In this document: positions 19,392-27,482 of the stretch, piece by piece | How the letters are laid out: every line of letters starts with the position of its first letter | How positions within the stretch are numbered: the first letter of the stretch is position 1 | Source: Lactobacillus sp. ESL0680 | Lineage (GTDB): Bacteria > Bacillota > Bacilli > Lactobacillales > Lactobacillaceae | Assembly (NCBI RefSeq): GCF_029392855.1 | Contig: NZ_CP113945.1 | Coordinates: 992,001-1,056,000 of the forward strand | Direction of reading: 5' to 3' | Length of the DNA: 64,000 nucleotides | Made by a program: the position numbers and the translations under genes | The notes under the pieces: model-generated | What the model was told of the DNA's origin: nothing | What the model saw: the letters and a program-made list of their open reading frames with translations, nothing else | Databases searched by the model: none

Positions 19392-19405
19392 AGAACGTTT
19401 GTTTG
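19392..19405. promoter_or_regulatory. SOS box (LexA operator) between lexA and the DUF896 gene
   Basis: AGAACGTTTGTTTG matches the Gram-positive SOS box CGAACRNRYGTTYC at nearly every defined position (GAAC and GTT arms kept). It lies 67 bases before the lexA start and 55 bases before the divergent DUF896 start, inside a possible TTGCTA-17-TAAGAA promoter for the latter. Confidence 0.7.
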
Positions 19406-19472
19406 TATTTAGCAAAAATCTTTGGTAAACTTACTTTATAGAAATTTTATCTTATAGTAATGGGGAGAAATT

Positions 19473-20096
19473 ATGCCTGTTAATCATGATTCTAAACAAT
19501 TAGAAATATTACGCTATATCTATGAAACCGTGGCGGACCGTGGTTTTCCCCCAACTGTTCGTGAAATTTGTGCCGCAGTTAATCTTTCTTCTACGTCAAC
19601 TGTTCACGGACACCTGGCTCGTTTAGAGAGAAAAGGACTGCTAATTAAAGATGCAACTAAACCGCGTGCTTTAGAAATCACAGCAGAAGGTAAACGAGCA
19701 TTAGGTATTAAACCCAACGAAATTCCAGTTGTTGGCGTTGTTACTGCCGGTCAGCCAATTTTAGCGGTTGAAGACGTTGAAGATTACTTCCCCTTGCCGC
19801 CAGATTTAGCCAACGATGCTGGTGACCTATTCATGCTAAAAGTTCACGGCGAAAGCATGATCAATGCTGGTATTTTAGATGGTGATAATGTCATCGTCCG
19901 CAAGCAAAGTTCCGCAATTAATGGTGAAATCGTGGTTGCAATGACTGAAGAAAACGAAGCAACCGTCAAACGATTTTATAAAGAAAAAGACCATTACCGC
20001 CTACAGCCGGAGAATGATACGATGGCGCCAATTATCCTTGACCAAGTGCAAATCTTGGGTAAGGTAGTTGGTCTTTATCGGAATAACATCAACTAA
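19473..20096 (+). CDS. lexA: SOS repressor LexA
   Basis: Represses DNA-damage genes and cleaves itself when stimulated by RecA filaments. 207 residues: an N-terminal winged helix-turn-helix (about 1-70, with [31 protein letters not shown]) and a C-terminal S24 peptidase domain. The Ala-Gly cleavage site is in VVTAGQP, the catalytic serine in [10 protein letters not shown] and the lysine in [10 protein letters not shown]. Monocistronic, with an SOS box upstream (autoregulation) and a bidirectional terminator after it. Confidence 0.97.
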   Translation: MPVNHDSKQLEILRYIYETVADRGFPPTVREICAAVNLSSTSTVHGHLARLERKGLLIKDATKPRALEITAEGKRALGIKPNEIPVVGVVTAGQPILAVEDVEDYFPLPPDLANDAGDLFMLKVHGESMINAGILDGDNVIVRKQSSAINGEIVVAMTEENEATVKRFYKEKDHYRLQPENDTMAPIILDQVQILGKVVGLYRNNIN

Positions 20097-20098
20097 TT

Positions 20099-20131
20099 AA
20101 AAAGACTAGAATTTAAATTCTAGTCTTTTTC
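20099..20131. terminator. Bidirectional terminator between lexA and the UDG-like gene
   Basis: Perfect palindrome AAAAGACTAGAATTTAAATTCTAGTCTTTT-like arms with T tracts on both strands (arms AGACTAGAATT and AATTCTAGTCT). The stop codon of the convergent UDG-like gene (20120-20122) is inside the stem. Confidence 0.9.
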
Positions 20132-20773
20132 TATGTCTAAATATGGCTTCAAAGCAAGCCAATCTTCTTTAATAGTTTCCGTTAACTTGCGATTATAAAA
20201 AACCGCTGCCGGATGATATTCCATAATCAAAGTATATTTTTCTTTCGACCATTCATAACCATCTTCAGCAACATTTAATTGCAAAATTGGTGTCTGCTTA
20301 ATCACCTGACCATGTTCACGTGAAATACTGTGCCCCGGTCCCAGCAAACGTTCAATTGCAGTCCCGCCAACCGTGACAATAATTTTAGGCTGGACATGGG
20401 CCACCTCATAATCAAAGAATGGTGCATGAGCTAAAACTTCTTTTTTAGTCGGTTTTCGGTTTGGGTGCTTAATAACGTCCTTGTTTTCTTTTTTACTAAA
20501 AACTGTTTTGGTTGCATAAGGGCGGCTGCGAACCACGCTGGTGATATAAACATCATCGCGAGTCAAGCCAATTAATGCCAATGATTTCATTAATTCCTTA
20601 CCTGAACTACCATGAAACGGGACATGCGAGACAATTTCATCTCGACCGGGAGCCTCACCGACAATCATTAGCGCTGGATCTTGTGGTCCTGCACCTTCAT
20701 TTAGCCCCTCTAATTTCATTCCATGTGCTCTTTTTTGCACTTTTTTAATCAGCCATTCTGGATACTTCATCAC
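20120..20773 (-). CDS. Uracil-DNA glycosylase superfamily protein lacking the Fe-S cysteines
   Basis: Belongs to the UDG fold of family 4/5: GEAPGRDE (about residues 39-46) followed by VPFHGSSGKELM, a middle TVGGTAIERLLG segment and the C-terminal EYHPAAVFYNRKL motif. Family 4 enzymes bind a 4Fe-4S cluster with four cysteines; this 217-residue protein contains none, and where family 4 has a Cys in the NVVKCRP motif it reads TSVVRSRP. It may still excise uracil (a cluster-free subfamily) or have a changed role. The start is GTG or the immediately following ATG; the ribosome site is weak. Upstream lies a TTTCACA repeat cluster. Confidence 0.8.
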   Translation of the reverse strand: MMKYPEWLIKKVQKRAHGMKLEGLNEGAGPQDPALMIVGEAPGRDEIVSHVPFHGSSGKELMKSLALIGLTRDDVYITSVVRSRPYATKTVFSKKENKDVIKHPNRKPTKKEVLAHAPFFDYEVAHVQPKIIVTVGGTAIERLLGPGHSISREHGQVIKQTPILQLNVAEDGYEWSKEKYTLIMEYHPAAVFYNRKLTETIKEDWLALKPYLDIEKD

Positions 20774-20832
20774 GTATTATCGCTTTCATTTCAAGACATT
20801 TGCGAGTTTCCACATCTACTCGTCAATTTAAC

Positions 20833-20945
20833 TTCACAAACTTTTTGGCTTTAAACATCAATAATCATTGATATTTAAGCATTTATATTTTTATTTGTGA
20901 AATTTATCCTAGTTTCACATTAGTTTCACACTGCAAATTTTCACA
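20833..20945 (-). repeat. TTTCACA/TGTGAAA motif cluster upstream of the UDG-like gene
   Basis: The AT-rich gap has TTTCACA at 20913-20919, 20924-20930 (11 bases apart, within a duplicated TAGTTTCACA) and 20939-20945, an inverted TGTGAAA at 20896-20902 and a partial copy at 20833-20838. The pair 20896-20902 and 20913-20919 makes TGTGAAA-N10-TTTCACA. Candidate operator; no known factor assigned. Confidence 0.55.
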
Positions 20946-20954
20946 AGCATTATG

Positions 20955-21719
20955 CTAGATTTTTGCTAAAATTTGTGCAGCTAATTGTAAAGCTAGTTCA
21001 TGTGCATCCCTGCCCCAGCTGCGGTCTTCATGCTTTTCCAAATCACTTAAAGAGTCCGCCGTAAACAAGATTTGCGCAAAATCTACCTGGCGAAAGTTTG
21101 CGCACGTAGCTAAGGCTGCACATTCCATTTCAACGCAAGAAGCACCCAACTCTTTAAATTGCTTAACTTTAGCTGGCGTCTCTCGGAAAAAGCCATCGGT
21201 TGTCCAAGTGGTAACTTCTTTCACCTTAAAATTATTCTGCTGCATTAATTCTTCAACTCGTCTTAAGTAAGGACCTTCTAAACTAATAAAATTACCTGCG
21301 GGCGCGTAATGAAATGAAGTTCCTTCATCACGAATTGCCTTAATTGGCACCAAAAAATAATTTTCCGGCAAATCAACCAGTACGCCGGAAGAACCAATGG
21401 CTATGACCTGCCTCACACCATAACCGATTAACCAATCAAGCAATTCGACAGCTGCCGCTGCACCGATTTTCGCCTGACAGAAAGTGATTTTTTCATTGCC
21501 TAAATTAACCTCATAAATCGGCGTCTCGCCTTCAAAACAATCATAATGTCCCAGCTTGCGATACGGATATTGAGACAAAAAGTTAGCAATTGCCTCAGAA
21601 GTAATAAAGGCAAATAATAATTTTTTGGGAAAATGATAATCAAGCTCAGCCCGCTCATGATCGGGATCCAGCACAGCGCTAGGATTTGGATCAAATTGCG
21701 TTAAAAACGGTTTACTCAT
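20955..21719 (-). CDS. Nucleoside phosphorylase (uridine/purine phosphorylase family)
   Basis: Cleaves a nucleoside with phosphate into base and ribose-1-phosphate in salvage; the NP-I fold. Motifs include IGSSGVL (phosphate loop region), GTSFHYAP, WTTDGFFRE and CVEMECAALATCA, which matches the family signature for nucleoside binding. 254 residues from the ATG at 21719, which has GGAGGGTGATAAA directly before it; the longer TTG start would place the ribosome site inside the gene. Uridine phosphorylase is the most likely name, but the base specificity is not fixed by what is visible. Stands alone between rplS and the UDG-like gene. Confidence 0.82.
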   Translation of the reverse strand: MSKPFLTQFDPNPSAVLDPDHERAELDYHFPKKLLFAFITSEAIANFLSQYPYRKLGHYDCFEGETPIYEVNLGNEKITFCQAKIGAAAAVELLDWLIGYGVRQVIAIGSSGVLVDLPENYFLVPIKAIRDEGTSFHYAPAGNFISLEGPYLRRVEELMQQNNFKVKEVTTWTTDGFFRETPAKVKQFKELGASCVEMECAALATCANFRQVDFAQILFTADSLSDLEKHEDRSWGRDAHELALQLAAQILAKI

Positions 21720-21770
21720 TTTATCACCCTCCAATTATAGAAACATATTTTTATAGTACCACAAGTAACA

Positions 21771-21807
21771 AAAAAAGAACCATCTTTTTAAAAGATGGTT
21801 CTTTTTT
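21771..21807 (-). terminator. Terminator after rplS
   Basis: AAGAACCATCTTTT and AAAAGATGGTTCTT arms with T tracts on both strands; 17 bases beyond the rplS stop. It can also act on the plus strand. Confidence 0.92.
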
Positions 21808-21823
21808 AATGGTAAAGCGTGAA

Positions 21824-22171
21824 TTAACGACGCTTTTCTGCGATTCTTGCAGACTTACCATGACGTTCACGTAAGTAGTAAAGCTTAGCACGACGTACAC
21901 GACCGTGACGTAATACATCAACCTTAGCAACACGTGGGTCGTTAACTGGGAAAGTACGTTCAACACCAACACCAGAAGCAATCTTACGAACAGTGTAAGT
22001 TGCAGCAATGCCAGCACCCTTTCTCTTGATTACGACACCTTCGAACATCTGAATACGTTCGTGAGTACCTTCAACAACGCGAACATGAACACGAACAGTG
22101 TCACCAGCGCGGAAGTCAGGAATATCATCACGTAATTGTTCTTTAGTCAATTCTTGAATTAATGGATCCAT
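21824..22171 (-). CDS. rplS: 50S ribosomal protein L19
   Basis: Component at the subunit interface of the large subunit. I take the ATG at 22171, which has GAGGAG eight bases upstream and gives the standard 115-residue protein beginning [14 protein letters not shown]; longer readings start inside the leader. The conserved [25 protein letters not shown] segment and the basic C-terminus ([17 protein letters not shown]) are present. It follows trmD but has its own promoter and a structured leader. Confidence 0.98.
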   Translation of the reverse strand: MDPLIQELTKEQLRDDIPDFRAGDTVRVHVRVVEGTHERIQMFEGVVIKRKGAGIAATYTVRKIASGVGVERTFPVNDPRVAKVDVLRHGRVRRAKLYYLRERHGKSARIAEKRR

Positions 22172-22189
22172 AATTTTTTCTCCTCTTGC

Positions 22190-22251
22190 GGCATTCATTA
22201 ACGCTACCTGCGCCAGCGGAACACCCATAACTCTTAGTGCAGCTAAATGCC
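22190..22251 (-). ncRNA. Probable ribosomal protein L19 leader
   Basis: The untranslated leader of rplS closes with GGCATT (22246-22251) and AATGCC (22190-22195), with an internal GC-rich GCTGGCGCAGG loop region, directly before the ribosome site. This fits the L19 leader family of low-GC bacteria, where L19 is thought to limit its own synthesis. Identification is by structure and position only. Confidence 0.55.
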
Positions 22252-22263
22252 AACACCTTTAAT

Positions 22264-22292
22264 ATCTTAGCAAATTCGCCGTATTAACGCAA
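22264..22292 (-). promoter_or_regulatory. Promoter of rplS
   Basis: TTGCGT (22287-22292), 17 bases, TAAGAT (22264-22269), beginning right after the trmD stop; supports separate transcription of rplS through its leader. Confidence 0.5.
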
Positions 22293-22294
22293 GC

Positions 22295-23011
22295 TTAATC
22301 CTCTTTTTTAAATTCAGCAAGCCAGTCACGTTCTTGAGCACTCAAATCATAATTTTCGAGCATATCTGGCCGAGCTAAATAAGTTGCTCTAAGTGCTTCC
22401 TTGTGCCGCCATTCGGCAATTTTTTGGTGGTTGCCTGAGGTCAATACTTCCGGCACCTTCAAGCCTTCAAAGTCGACCGGTCTCGTATACTGCGGATATT
22501 CAAGTAATCCGTGAGAGAAACTTTCTTCAACTGGGGAAGCTGCATTACCCAAAATCCCCGGAAGCAGCCGCACTGTCGCATCAATCATGCTCATGGTTGG
22601 CAATTCGCCGCCGGTTAAGACATAATCACCAATTGAAACAGTTTCATCAGCCAAATCATAAATCCGTTGGTCAAAGCCCTCATAATGACCACAAATAAAA
22701 GTTAGATTTTCTTCATTAGACCAGCGTTGAGCCGTTTGCTGGTTGAAGGTTTGGCCCTGCGGTGCTGTAATAATCACTTTACCCTTATTAGTCAGTGAAT
22801 CCAATGCCTTCTTAATCGGCATAATTTGTAAGACCATTCCCGCACCGCCGCCATACGGTGTATCATCAACGTGATGGTGCACATCACTGGTAAAATCGCG
22901 AAAATTAACTAGATTAAGTGCCCATTTACCGTCTTCTAATCCGCGCCCCAGCATTGAAGTCTGCAGTGGGGTAAACATATCTGGAAAAAGCGTTAACACG
23001 TTAATCTTCAT
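22295..23011 (-). CDS. trmD: tRNA (guanine-37-N1) methyltransferase
   Basis: SPOUT-class enzyme that methylates G37 next to the anticodon and prevents +1 frameshifting. The knotted SAM site is seen in [12 protein letters not shown] and [15 protein letters not shown], and [11 protein letters not shown] lies near residue 60. The C-terminal domain contains [14 protein letters not shown] residues ([16 protein letters not shown]). Length 238 is normal. Its start overlaps the end of rimM by 11 bases, indicating translational coupling. Confidence 0.98.
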   Translation of the reverse strand: MKINVLTLFPDMFTPLQTSMLGRGLEDGKWALNLVNFRDFTSDVHHHVDDTPYGGGAGMVLQIMPIKKALDSLTNKGKVIITAPQGQTFNQQTAQRWSNEENLTFICGHYEGFDQRIYDLADETVSIGDYVLTGGELPTMSMIDATVRLLPGILGNAASPVEESFSHGLLEYPQYTRPVDFEGLKVPEVLTSGNHQKIAEWRHKEALRATYLARPDMLENYDLSAQERDWLAEFKKED

Positions 23012-23516
23012 CGCGCAGACCCTCCATTAATTCAACATAAACCTCTTTGCCAGCAATATCGACCTTTTTAACCACATCATCAATATAAGGAATTAGGTAT
23101 TCCTTGCCTGATTCTTCGGTTACCTGCCAGACATCGTTAGCACCAGGAGACATAATATCGGTGATTTTCCCCAAAATTTCGCCAGTTTGATTATCTAAAA
23201 CTGTGCAGCCGAGAATATCACGATAATAGTAAACCCCATCGGGCAAGTCGTGTTGGGCGTCTTCACTTACAACCAAGGTTTTGCCCTTTAATTTTTCAGC
23301 TTGATCGATATCGGTAACTTCCGCAAACTGAACCAGCCACGACTGCTTAAATGGCCGCCCGCTTGTGACTGTTAAGACACGGTCTTGATCGTCTTTGAGA
23401 GTTAATTTACTGCCAGCAGAAAAGCGTTCCTCGGGAAAGTCAGTTATCAAGTTAACCTTAACCTCACCCTTCAGTCCGTGTGTTGTCACAATCTGCGCTA
23501 CATCATAATATTGCAT
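23001..23516 (-). CDS. rimM: Ribosome maturation factor RimM
   Basis: Assists assembly of the 30S head around S19. 171 residues with the N-terminal RimM beta barrel ([13 protein letters not shown] near 10) and the C-terminal PRC-barrel part ([34 protein letters not shown]). It lies between rpsP and trmD in the classic rpsP-rimM-trmD-rplS order; a hairpin before it may lower its expression relative to rpsP. Confidence 0.96.
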   Translation of the reverse strand: MQYYDVAQIVTTHGLKGEVKVNLITDFPEERFSAGSKLTLKDDQDRVLTVTSGRPFKQSWLVQFAEVTDIDQAEKLKGKTLVVSEDAQHDLPDGVYYYRDILGCTVLDNQTGEILGKITDIMSPGANDVWQVTEESGKEYLIPYIDDVVKKVDIAGKEVYVELMEGLRDED

Positions 23517-23539
23517 TTGCCCTCCTAAATCTAAGTAAG

Positions 23540-23571
23540 AAAAAAGTTTGAAGCTTCTAACTTCAAACTTT
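23540..23571 (-). terminator. Hairpin between rpsP and rimM (terminator or attenuator)
   Basis: Perfect AAAGTTTGAAG and CTTCAAACTTT arms with a seven-base loop and a T tract on the minus strand. It follows rpsP, so part of transcription probably stops here, keeping RimM and TrmD lower than S16. Confidence 0.85.
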
Positions 23572-23588
23572 CTACCTTTGCAAATTAA

Positions 23589-23861
23589 TTATTTGCTTTG
23601 CTTTGATTCGTGCAACTTCTTCATTAAGCCAGCACCTGAAAGAAGTGATCTAACAGTGTCTGAAGGTTGTGCACCCTTCTTAAGCCATTCAAAGATTTTG
23701 TCTTCATCAAGCTTTAATTGCTTTGGTTCTGCAACTGGGTTGTAAAAACCTACTTCTTCGATGAAACGACCATCGCGTGGCATTCTTGAGTCTGCAACAA
23801 CGATTCTGTAGAAAGGCTTTCTTTTAGCACCCATACGGCGCATACGAATTTTTACTGACAT
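23589..23861 (-). CDS. rpsP: 30S ribosomal protein S16
   Basis: Small-subunit assembly protein of 90 residues beginning [26 protein letters not shown], the S16 signature; the rest is the usual compact fold ([16 protein letters not shown]). Strong AGGAGG ribosome site and a strong promoter of its own. First gene of rpsP-rimM-trmD. Confidence 0.98.
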   Translation of the reverse strand: MSVKIRMRRMGAKRKPFYRIVVADSRMPRDGRFIEEVGFYNPVAEPKQLKLDEDKIFEWLKKGAQPSDTVRSLLSGAGLMKKLHESKQSK

Positions 23862-23894
23862 AAATTAATATCCTCCTAAAACTTAACGATTAAT

Positions 23895-23923
23895 AATATA
23901 GCATTTTTTTAAGCAGGTGTAAA
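23895..23923 (-). promoter_or_regulatory. Promoter of rpsP
   Basis: TTTACA (23918-23923), 17 bases, TATATT (23895-23900) with an upstream TG making it extended (TGCTATATT). Close to consensus. Confidence 0.75.
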
Positions 23924-23944
23924 GTGTTTTTACTTAACAGGTAG

Positions 23945-25372
23945 TTATGAGTGATAACGCTTGATCTTCATGCGCTTTTTCTTGTTCTTCTTGAACTTCT
24001 TACCCATACGCCGCATTGCCATTTTCGCCATTGGTGAGTCCATGCCTGGCAAATTGCTCATGCCCTTAAAATTACCTTTGGTAATCTTACTCATCATATC
24101 GCGAGCCTGTTTAAACTGCTTAATCATGCGGTTAACTTCAACAACCGGCCGACCAGATCCAGTTGCAATTCTTCTGCGCCGGCTGGGATTGAGCAATTCA
24201 GGGTCTTCACGTTCTTCAGGTGTCATTGACGACACAATTGCCTTAACGTGCAAAATTTGCTTTTTATCAATATTAATATTTTTCAGTTGCGGATTATTGG
24301 CAAGACCAGGAATCATTTTCATAACTTGATCGAGTGGCCCCATCTTTTCAACTTGGTCAAGTTGATCGACAAAGTCGTTGAAGTCGAAGGTGTTCTCCTT
24401 CATCTTTTCAGCGACCTGTTCAGCCTTTTTGGCGTCGTAATCTTCTTGCGCTTTCTCAATCAAGGTCAGCATGTCGCCCATGCCCAAGATTCGTGAAGCC
24501 ATCCGGTCTGGGTGGAACTGCTCAAGGTCAGTTAACTTTTCACCTTGACCAGTGAAGATAATCGGCTTACCTGTAACTGCTCTAATCGACAGTGCCGCAC
24601 CACCACGGGTATCACCATCAAGCTTAGTTAAGATAATCCCAGTAATATCTAAACGGCTATCAAAGCCCTTGGCGACATCAGTTGCCGCTTGACCGGTCAT
24701 TGCATCAACGACCAACAGGATATTATCAGGCTGAGAAATTGCCTTAACCTGCTCAAGTTCTTCCATTAATGGTTCGTCAATTTCCAAACGACCGGCCGTA
24801 TCGATAATTACGTAGTCATTCTTATTGGTTTCAGCTTGTTTTAATCCATTTTTGACGATTTGAGCAACGTCTGACTGGTCTTTTTCACTATAAACGGGAA
24901 CCTTTAATTCGGCACCAATTTGTTCAAGCTGGTCAATTGCGGCCGGACGATAAATATCGCCGGCAATTAACAGCGGCCGAGCTTTTTCTTTTTGCATCAG
25001 CCGATTAGCCAGCTTACCAACAGTGGTCGTCTTACCAGTACCTTGCAGACCGACCATCATAATAATGGTTGGAATATGCTTGGACTTATTCAGACCAACA
25101 GCACTCTCACCCATCATCTTAGTTAATTCATCATTAACAATTTTAATGACTTGTTGGCCCGGATTTAAACTTTCCTGGACTTCCTTACCTAAGGCCTCTT
25201 CCTTGATTTTCTTGATAAAATCTTTAACGACCTTAAAGTTAACGTCGGCTTCAAGCAGTGCCAACCGAATTTCACGGCTGGCATTATTAATGTCTTCTTC
25301 AGAAATTTTGCCCTTGCCAGTTAAATTCCGCAACGCTTTTTGAATTCGTTCACTTAAATTTTCAAAAGCCAT
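23945..25372 (-). CDS. ffh: Signal recognition particle protein Ffh
   Basis: GTPase of the signal recognition particle that binds signal sequences of nascent membrane proteins. The N domain (1-85), the G domain with GLQGTGKTTTVGKLA (about 107), DTAGR and TKLDGDTRGGAAL, and a methionine-rich M domain from about 300 (MGPLDQVMKMIPG; RRRIATGSGRPVVEVNRMIKQF) are all present. Length 475 is slightly longer than the average because of the basic C-terminal tail. Cotranscribed with ylxM (4-base gap). FtsY, its receptor, is encoded 5 kb away. Confidence 0.98.
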   Translation of the reverse strand: MAFENLSERIQKALRNLTGKGKISEEDINNASREIRLALLEADVNFKVVKDFIKKIKEEALGKEVQESLNPGQQVIKIVNDELTKMMGESAVGLNKSKHIPTIIMMVGLQGTGKTTTVGKLANRLMQKEKARPLLIAGDIYRPAAIDQLEQIGAELKVPVYSEKDQSDVAQIVKNGLKQAETNKNDYVIIDTAGRLEIDEPLMEELEQVKAISQPDNILLVVDAMTGQAATDVAKGFDSRLDITGIILTKLDGDTRGGAALSIRAVTGKPIIFTGQGEKLTDLEQFHPDRMASRILGMGDMLTLIEKAQEDYDAKKAEQVAEKMKENTFDFNDFVDQLDQVEKMGPLDQVMKMIPGLANNPQLKNINIDKKQILHVKAIVSSMTPEEREDPELLNPSRRRRIATGSGRPVVEVNRMIKQFKQARDMMSKITKGNFKGMSNLPGMDSPMAKMAMRRMGKKFKKNKKKRMKIKRYHS

Positions 25373-25376
25373 TGAG

Positions 25377-25718
25377 TCATTCTCCCCTCATTTTTCCTAA
25401 TAATTGCTTAATTTTAATTAATGCTTCTTCATGCTGATTCTGAGCGACCTCATCAGCGATTGCCGAGAGCTTTTGCTCTATTTCATTATAGTCTTTTTGC
25501 ATGTGCAATTTTGCTTCATAATTGGTTAAAAGTTTTCGGCAGCGGCGCAGATTATCATAGACTGCCTGCCGTGACACGTTGTGGTTAGCGGCAATTTCAC
25601 CCAAAGATAGATCATTATAATAATAATCCTCAAAATAGCTTTGCTGGCCCTTAGTTAAGAGCTGACCATAATATGCGTATAAATCACCCAATAATTCATT
25701 TTTAACGAGTTCGTCCAT
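25377..25718 (-). CDS. ylxM: YlxM family helix-turn-helix protein (SRP-associated)
   Basis: 113 residues with an N-terminal sigma-70 region-4-like helix-turn-helix (LLTKGQQSYFEDYYYNDLSLGEIAANHNVSRQAVYDNL at about 19-56; NHNVSRQAVYDNLRR is the recognition helix) and a charged helical tail. In streptococci YlxM binds the SRP and modulates Ffh/FtsY GTPase activity; the pairing with ffh is conserved here. The ATG at 25718 is preceded by AAGGTG; the longer upstream reading crosses the promoter and is rejected. Confidence 0.92.
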   Translation of the reverse strand: MDELVKNELLGDLYAYYGQLLTKGQQSYFEDYYYNDLSLGEIAANHNVSRQAVYDNLRRCRKLLTNYEAKLHMQKDYNEIEQKLSAIADEVAQNQHEEALIKIKQLLGKMRGE

Positions 25719-25735
25719 TACTTTCACCTTGAACC

Positions 25736-25744
25736 AGTATAGCA
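25736..25744 (-). promoter_or_regulatory. Extended -10 promoter of ylxM-ffh
   Basis: TGCTATACT on the minus strand, 18 bases before the ylxM start; the -35 is poor, as is common with a TGn extension. Confidence 0.55.
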
Positions 25745-25919
25745 AAAAAGCGCCAGTTTGACGATTGCCAGCAGCAACTCTTCGCAAATTTTATTATTTT
25801 TTGATAAAAAAGCATTTACGATTATCTGGCAGTTTTTTTATGATAATTAAACTTGCACACTTAGAAGCATTTGTGTAAGCTTCTTTATATTGATTTAAGA
25901 ATTCTAAGGAGAATAAAAA

Positions 25920-27347
25920 GTGAATTTATGGAAAAAAATTAACCGTAAGGAAGACCCACGGGTCTATGAACAAAAAGATGGCCAGCTAGTTCGCTCGCTT
26001 ACTGTGAAAGACTTTCTGGCACTGGGTGTTGGAACCATCGTTTCCACCTCCATCTTTACTTTACCTGGGGAAGTGGCAGCGCTGCATACAGGACCAGCTG
26101 TTGCCATTTCTTGCGTCTTAGCAGCCATTGTTGCCGGCATTGTTTCTTTTGCTTATGCGGAAATGGCGGCTGCCATGCCTTTCGCCGGCTCTGCATATTC
26201 TTGGATTAATGTTGTCTTTGGCGAAGTGTGGGGCTGGATTGCCGGTTGGGCACTTTTAGCGGAATATTTTATCGCTATGTCATTTATCGGTTCGGGGATT
26301 TCGGCCAATTTTCGTGCCCTTATCGCACCCTTAGGCTTAAAATTGCCGGCTGCTTTATCTAATCCCTTTGGTGTTCATGGCGGCGTTGTCGACCTCATTT
26401 CAATTGTGTCGATCTTCTTAGTTTCCCTATTAATTAGTCACGGGGTATCCGAAGCATCTCGAGTTGAGAATGCCCTTGTTGCCTTGAAGGTCTTTGCCAT
26501 TCTGCTCTTCGTTATCGTTGGTATGACCGCCATTAAAAAGGCTAACTTCATGCCATTCATTCCGCGTTACCGGGCAACTGCCAATGGTCCTTTTGGCGGC
26601 TGGCAGGGAATTTACGCTGGTGTATCCATGATTTTCGTATCATATTTGGGCTTTGACGCAATCGCCGCTAATTCAGCCGAAGCTAAAAATCCGGAAAAGA
26701 CCATGCCCCGCGGAATTGTCGGTTCATTATTAATTGCCGTTGTCTTATTTGTCGCTGTTAGCCTCGTTCTAATTGGCGTCGTCCCTTACCAAAAGTATCT
26801 TGGTTCAGCCGAACCAGTTGGTCTTGCTCTGCGGTCAATCGGCCACGGAACAATTGCCACAATCGTGCAGACAATTGCCGTTTTTGGCATGTTTACCGCA
26901 CTAATTGGTCTTTGCATGTCAAGCTCAAGATTAGTCTACTCCTTTGGCCGCGACGGTATGCTGCCAAAGAAGTTGGGTAAATTAAATAATGATAAAAGAC
27001 CTAACAACGCTCTCTGGACAATTACCATCATAGCAATTTTAATTAGTGCCTTCTTACCATTTTCATTCCTAACACAGCTAGTCTCAGCGGGAACACTGAT
27101 TGCTTTCATGTTTGTTTCCCTAGGTATTTATCGCCTAAGACCACGTGAAGGCGTTGATATTTCTAAACCCGCATTTAAAATGCCCTGGTATCCTGTACTG
27201 CCGTTCTTAGGATTTTTGGGATCACTAATTGTCTTTATGGGACTTGATACACAGGCTAAAATTTACGCAATTATCTGGTTTATCATTGGGCTAATTATTT
27301 ATTTTGCTTATGGACTAAAGCATTCAACAATGAACCAAAAAAATTAA
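25920..27347 (+). CDS. Amino acid permease, APC superfamily (first of two paralogues)
   Basis: Membrane transporter of 475 residues with about 12 helices, resembling YfnA/CAT-type cationic or broad amino-acid permeases. The N-terminal DFLALGVGTIVSTSIFTLPG stretch carries the substrate-binding unwound part of helix 1 (GVGTIVSTSIF). Start is GTG at 25920 with AAGGAG eight bases upstream. It is followed by its own terminator and then by a close paralogue, so this is a tandem duplication. Substrate not determined. A small hairpin (AGAAGC/GCTTCT) lies in the leader at 25863-25886. Confidence 0.9.
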   Translation: MNLWKKINRKEDPRVYEQKDGQLVRSLTVKDFLALGVGTIVSTSIFTLPGEVAALHTGPAVAISCVLAAIVAGIVSFAYAEMAAAMPFAGSAYSWINVVFGEVWGWIAGWALLAEYFIAMSFIGSGISANFRALIAPLGLKLPAALSNPFGVHGGVVDLISIVSIFLVSLLISHGVSEASRVENALVALKVFAILLFVIVGMTAIKKANFMPFIPRYRATANGPFGGWQGIYAGVSMIFVSYLGFDAIAANSAEAKNPEKTMPRGIVGSLLIAVVLFVAVSLVLIGVVPYQKYLGSAEPVGLALRSIGHGTIATIVQTIAVFGMFTALIGLCMSSSRLVYSFGRDGMLPKKLGKLNNDKRPNNALWTITIIAILISAFLPFSFLTQLVSAGTLIAFMFVSLGIYRLRPREGVDISKPAFKMPWYPVLPFLGFLGSLIVFMGLDTQAKIYAIIWFIIGLIIYFAYGLKHSTMNQKN

Positions 27348-27352
27348 CTTTT

Positions 27353-27391
27353 AACAAACGCAGCTAAATAACTTAGCTGCGTTTGTTTTGT
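27353..27391 (+). terminator. Terminator after the first permease
   Basis: AACAAACGCAGCTAA and TTAGCTGCGTTTGTT arms with a five-base loop and a T-rich end. Confidence 0.9.
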
Positions 27392-27482
27392 TAAATTTGA
27401 CGATTAAAATATTTTGCATTAGTATTAATTATTATTTAATTTTATTATCAAAAAATAATATTATCCTATGGAGGTAATTTAG

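Noticed and set aside
20774-20954. Replication origin (DnaA boxes) in the AT-rich gap
   Set aside because: No TTATCCACA-type boxes and no dnaA/dnaN genes nearby; the TTTCACA elements differ.
22172-22228. Longer N-terminus for rplS
   Set aside because: It lies in the structured leader; L19 normally begins MDPLIQ and has the ribosome site directly before it.
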